Source: Clostridia bacterium
GTDB taxonomy: Bacteria; Bacillota; Clostridia; Christensenellales; DUVY01
Direction of reading: 5' to 3'
NCBI GenBank assembly: GCA_026001225.1
Contig: BNZQ01000042.1
Location: 1-15,417 of the forward strand
Length of the DNA stretch: 15,417 nt
Under the pieces are notes generated by a model. The model saw only the letters and a program-made list of their open reading frames with translations. It made no database searches and was not told where the DNA came from. Of the stretch, positions 13,237-15,417 are shown piece after piece. The position numbers and the translations under genes were made by a program. The first letter of the stretch is position 1. Each line of letters begins with the position of its first letter.

Positions 13237-14433
13237 ATGAATATATTAGTCATCAACGCGGGCAGTTCGTCATTAAAGTATCAGCTGATCGACATGAAAA
13301 CCGAGGGCGTGGTCGCCAAAGGGCTTTGCGAACGGATCGGAATCGCCGGTTCTGTTTTAAAGCACAAGGGAAAGGGCGGGGAGGAAGTCGTCGTTTCCGC
13401 GCCGATGCCCGACCACGGCGCGGCGATTCAGCTCGTGCTGGACGCGCTGACCGACAAGAATCACGGCGTCATCAAATCGATGAAGGAAATCGGCGCGGTG
13501 GGGCACCGGGTCGTGCACAGCGCGGAGGACTTCGATAAATCCGTTTTGATCGACGATAAGGTGCTGGCGGTGTGTGAAAAGAACGCCGAGCTTGCGCCCC
13601 TGCACGTGCCCGCCAATATCACGGGCATCCGCGCCTGTAAAAAGGTCATGCCCGATACGCCGATGGTCGCGGTCTTCGACACGGCGTTCCACAGCACGAT
13701 GCCGCCCAAAGCGTACTTGTATGCCGTGCCCTATGAGGCTTACACCGATTTAAAGGTGCGGCGGTACGGTTTCCACGGCACGTCGCATATGTTCGTTGCG
13801 CGCGAGGCGGCGGCGTATCTAAAAAAACCGATCGAAAAATTGAAGCTCGTCACCTGTCATTTGGGCAACGGCTCCTCGATCACGGCCGTGGACGGCGGCA
13901 AGTCCGTCGATACGTCCATGGGCTTTACGCCGCTGGAAGGCGTGCCGATGGGGACGCGGTCGGGCGATATCGACGCCGCCGTAATCGAATACCTGATGAA
14001 CAAAACGGGCATGACGATTGCCGAAACGATCAACTATTTGAATAAAAAGAGCGGCGTTTTGGGCGTTTCGGGCGTCGGCAGCGATTTCCGCGACCTTGCA
14101 GCCGCCGAAAAGGAAGGGAACAGGCGGGCGATCCTCGCGCTTGATCTGTTCGCTTACCGCGTCAAAAAATATATCGGCGCGTATGCGGCGGCGATGAACG
14201 GCCTCGATTGCGTGGTGTTTACCGCGGGCGTGGGAGAAAACGACGCGGCGATGCGCCAAAGAATCATGGACGGCACGGACTTTTTGGGCGTCGATTTCGA
14301 CAAAGAAGCCAATAAAAACTTTACGCGCGGTGTGATTTTCGAGCTCTCCAAAAAAGGCTCGCGCGTCAAGGTCTTGATCGTGCCGACGAACGAGGAGCTG
14401 GTCATCGCGCGGGAAACGAAGAATTTAGTTTAA
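13237..14433 (+). CDS. ackA: Acetate kinase
   Basis: 398 residues, normal length. It transfers phosphate from acetyl phosphate to ADP, giving acetate and ATP. The start, MNILVINAGSSSLKYQL, contains the phosphate-binding NAGSSS (7-12). GHRVVHSAE, FDTAFHSTMP, RRYGFHGTSH, HLGNGSSI, and VFTAGVGEN follow in order, covering the adenosine, acetate and phosphate sites. The ribosome binding site AAAGG (13222-13226) is next to the palindrome at 13171-13219. It is transcribed with or after pta. Its last nine bases (14425-14433) overlap the end of the opposite-strand holin-like gene, so the two transcripts run into each other with no terminator between. Confidence 0.97.
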   Translation: MNILVINAGSSSLKYQLIDMKTEGVVAKGLCERIGIAGSVLKHKGKGGEEVVVSAPMPDHGAAIQLVLDALTDKNHGVIKSMKEIGAVGHRVVHSAEDFDKSVLIDDKVLAVCEKNAELAPLHVPANITGIRACKKVMPDTPMVAVFDTAFHSTMPPKAYLYAVPYEAYTDLKVRRYGFHGTSHMFVAREAAAYLKKPIEKLKLVTCHLGNGSSITAVDGGKSVDTSMGFTPLEGVPMGTRSGDIDAAVIEYLMNKTGMTIAETINYLNKKSGVLGVSGVGSDFRDLAAAEKEGNRRAILALDLFAYRVKKYIGAYAAAMNGLDCVVFTAGVGENDAAMRQRIMDGTDFLGVDFDKEANKNFTRGVIFELSKKGSRVKVLIVPTNEELVIARETKNLV

Positions 14434-14802
14434 TTTTTCGTTATCCGGTTTTTCTTTGTCGGTCGGCTTGTTATCGTCTTCACCTTCACCGTCGTTCTCG
14501 CCGTTCTCGATTACGGTTTTTTCGGCGCAACGGCAGACGGTCGCTTGTTTGATCAGTTGATGCGTGCCGATCGTCGCGAAAGCGAGAAAGACGCCCTGCA
14601 TAGCCGCCGTCACGAACCTCGGAACGGTGATTTCGCCGTGCATAGCGAGGCAGTATCCCACGGCGGTTGCGATCGAAACGGCGGTCAAAACGTAGGGGAT
14701 CAGCCAACGTCGCAGCTTGGTTTTTTTCAGAAGCTCGGCCAACGAGTACAATACCGGCAGAAGCGCCAAAAATTCAGGTTTGATATAGATATCCCATTCC
14801 AT
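14425..14802 (-). CDS. Phage-type holin, Hol44/holin superfamily V-like
   Basis: 125 residues. The N-terminus MEWDIYIKPEFLALLPVLYSLAEL matches the start pattern of the Hol44 holin family (a YIKPE-LL--PVLY segment). Three helices at about 9-25, 34-54 and 62-84 fit a small holin. These proteins form membrane lesions in phage lysis or serve in bacterial protein release. The tail (residues 86-125) is hydrophilic and strongly acidic (GENDGEGEDD), with two cysteines (CRC) just after helix 3. The ribosome binding site AAAGGGG precedes the ATG on the minus strand. There is no endolysin, tail or other phage gene nearby, so it is an orphan: a prophage leftover or a domesticated gene. Family assignment is by pattern recall, not a search. 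Confidence 0.7.
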   Translation of the reverse strand: MEWDIYIKPEFLALLPVLYSLAELLKKTKLRRWLIPYVLTAVSIATAVGYCLAMHGEITVPRFVTAAMQGVFLAFATIGTHQLIKQATVCRCAEKTVIENGENDGEGEDDNKPTDKEKPDNEKLN

Positions 14803-14867
14803 AAAGATTCCCCTTTTTATGTAACGGGCTTTTGTACGGTTGAGTTGCGCCGTTTTGCAATGTATCC

Positions 14868-14886
14868 GACATGAAATGTCTATAAT
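14868..14886 (+). promoter_or_regulatory. -10 box of the glyoxalase gene with an adjoining inverted repeat
   Basis: A perfect -10 TATAAT (14881-14886) lies 23 bases before the ATG at 14910. The -35 is weak (TTGCAA at 14855-14860 has a 20-base spacer). GACAT-GAA-ATGTC (14868-14880) abuts the -10 box directly and could be an operator, though it is short. Confidence 0.45.
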
Positions 14887-14909
14887 AATATATGCAGAGG
14901 AGATTAAAA

Positions 14910-15275
14910 ATGAAATTTAAAATGATCCATTCCAATCGAAACGTGTTCGACTTGGAAAAGAGCCTGAAATTTTACAACGAGGCGTTGGGCTTTACGGAAA
15001 CGCGCAGGATCGCGCCGAAGGACGGGAGCTTTGTCATTGTCTTTTTAAAGGACGGCGTTTCGGATTTTCAATTGGAATTGACGTGGCTGAAAGAGCGGGA
15101 AACGCCCTACGAGCTGGGCGACAACGAAATCCATTTGGCCGTGTCCGTCAGGGATTTTGACGCGGCGCGGAAAATGCACAAAGACATGGGTTGCGTGTGT
15201 TATGAAAATCCCGCGATGGGAATTTACTTTATCAGCGACCCCGACGGCTATTGGATCGAAATTTTACCCGCCTGA
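14910..15275 (+). CDS. Glyoxalase I-like VOC family protein (lactoylglutathione lyase type)
   Basis: 121 residues, a single pair of beta-alpha-beta-beta-beta modules. The four metal ligands of glyoxalase I are all in place: His7 (MIHSNRNV), Glu56 (FQLELTW), His75 (EIHLAVSV) and Glu117 (DPDGYWIEIL), the first two being near the E. coli GloA positions. The family isomerises the hemithioacetal of methylglyoxal and a thiol; a role in methylglyoxal detoxification is likely, but the thiol used by this organism is unknown. The ATG at 14910 has GAGGAG (14897-14902) seven bases upstream. An earlier in-frame ATG at 14892 would put that site inside the coding region and was rejected. It appears to be a single-gene unit with its own promoter. 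Confidence 0.9.
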   Translation: MKFKMIHSNRNVFDLEKSLKFYNEALGFTETRRIAPKDGSFVIVFLKDGVSDFQLELTWLKERETPYELGDNEIHLAVSVRDFDAARKMHKDMGCVCYENPAMGIYFISDPDGYWIEILPA

Positions 15276-15417
15276 CGGCATATGCACGCTAGGAGTGGAC
15301 AAGTAGCAATTCAGACAAAATGCATAATTCCGAAAGGGACGTCACGGTATTTATGAAGATGGCGTCCGTCCGGCTGTTTTTTATGTATTACGGGAACTCG
15401 GCATCGCAGTTTGTTCT
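15276..15417 (+). other. Right-edge region, no secure gene; possible transposase remnant
   Basis: Two plus-strand frames stay open to the edge. One starts at ATG 15320 (MHNSERDVTVFMKM...) but lacks a ribosome binding site at a useful distance. The other, 15328-15417, has no start codon after its TAA (15325-15327) and reads RKGRHGIYEDGVRPA... then VLRELG, which loosely recalls the segment just after the helix-turn-helix in IS481/ISNCY-like transposases. If so it is a 5'-truncated pseudogene. No terminator is evident after the glyoxalase gene. Confidence 0.25.

Noticed and set aside
14480..14523. An intrinsic terminator for ackA (ACCGT...ACGGTTTTTT)
   Set aside because: The stem is only five bases with a loop of more than 15, too weak to call.
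14892..14909. An earlier ATG for the glyoxalase gene
   Set aside because: It would place the GAGGAG ribosome binding site inside the coding region and lies only six bases after the -10 box.

Overview
The window reads as a chromosomal housekeeping and fermentation region from a member of the Bacillota, most likely an uncultured Clostridia lineage. That placement is an inference. It rests on the TIGR04086 protein next to YajC, cmk next to plsC, AAGGAG-type ribosome binding sites, consensus sigma-A promoters, a Hol44-type holin, and a set of anaerobic metabolic genes (ferredoxin-dependent indolepyruvate oxidoreductase, arylacetate-CoA ligase, pta-ackA). Coding DNA is GC-rich while the intergenic DNA is AT-rich. 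There are no tRNA or rRNA genes, no CRISPR array and no intact mobile element. No gene-free stretch exceeds 300 bases.

Layout. Positions 1-1637 (minus) hold the N-terminal 545 codons of an MMPL/RND membrane transporter that runs off the left edge. It is divergent from yajC (1826-2437), a four-helix TIGR04086 membrane protein (2531-2917), cmk (2993-3664) and a PlsC-type acyltransferase (3726-4352). Next comes an aromatic 2-oxoacid module: iorA (4419-6167) and iorB (6167-6739), start and stop overlapping, then a phenylacetate-CoA ligase (6774-8096). These would convert transaminated aromatic amino acids to arylacetyl-CoA and interconvert arylacetate and its CoA ester. Alanine racemase (8185-9294), an unrecognised membrane protein (9303-9977), rsmD (9978-10532) and coaD (10559-11032) follow, closely packed. 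A patatin-like phospholipase (11144-11989) precedes pta (12101-13099) and ackA (13237-14433), the acetate/ATP branch. A minus-strand holin-like gene (14425-14802) overlaps the end of ackA by 9 bases, and a glyoxalase-I-like protein (14910-15275) has its own promoter. The last 142 bases hold no secure gene but may hold a transposase remnant.

No unknown multi-gene defence or mobile system is visible. The unusual material is in the gaps. (1) Seven-base tandem repeats arranged as inverted arms cross the stop codons of cmk, paaK, rsmD and plsC. (2) Three copies of a dispersed palindrome lie just upstream of iorA, the patatin gene and ackA. (3) Several good promoters lie so close to the start codon (cmk, the MMPL gene, probably alr) that the transcripts should be leaderless or nearly so. 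(4) An orphan phage-type holin has no phage neighbours. (5) YajC carries an added signal-peptide-like N-terminus and an acidic C-terminal tail.
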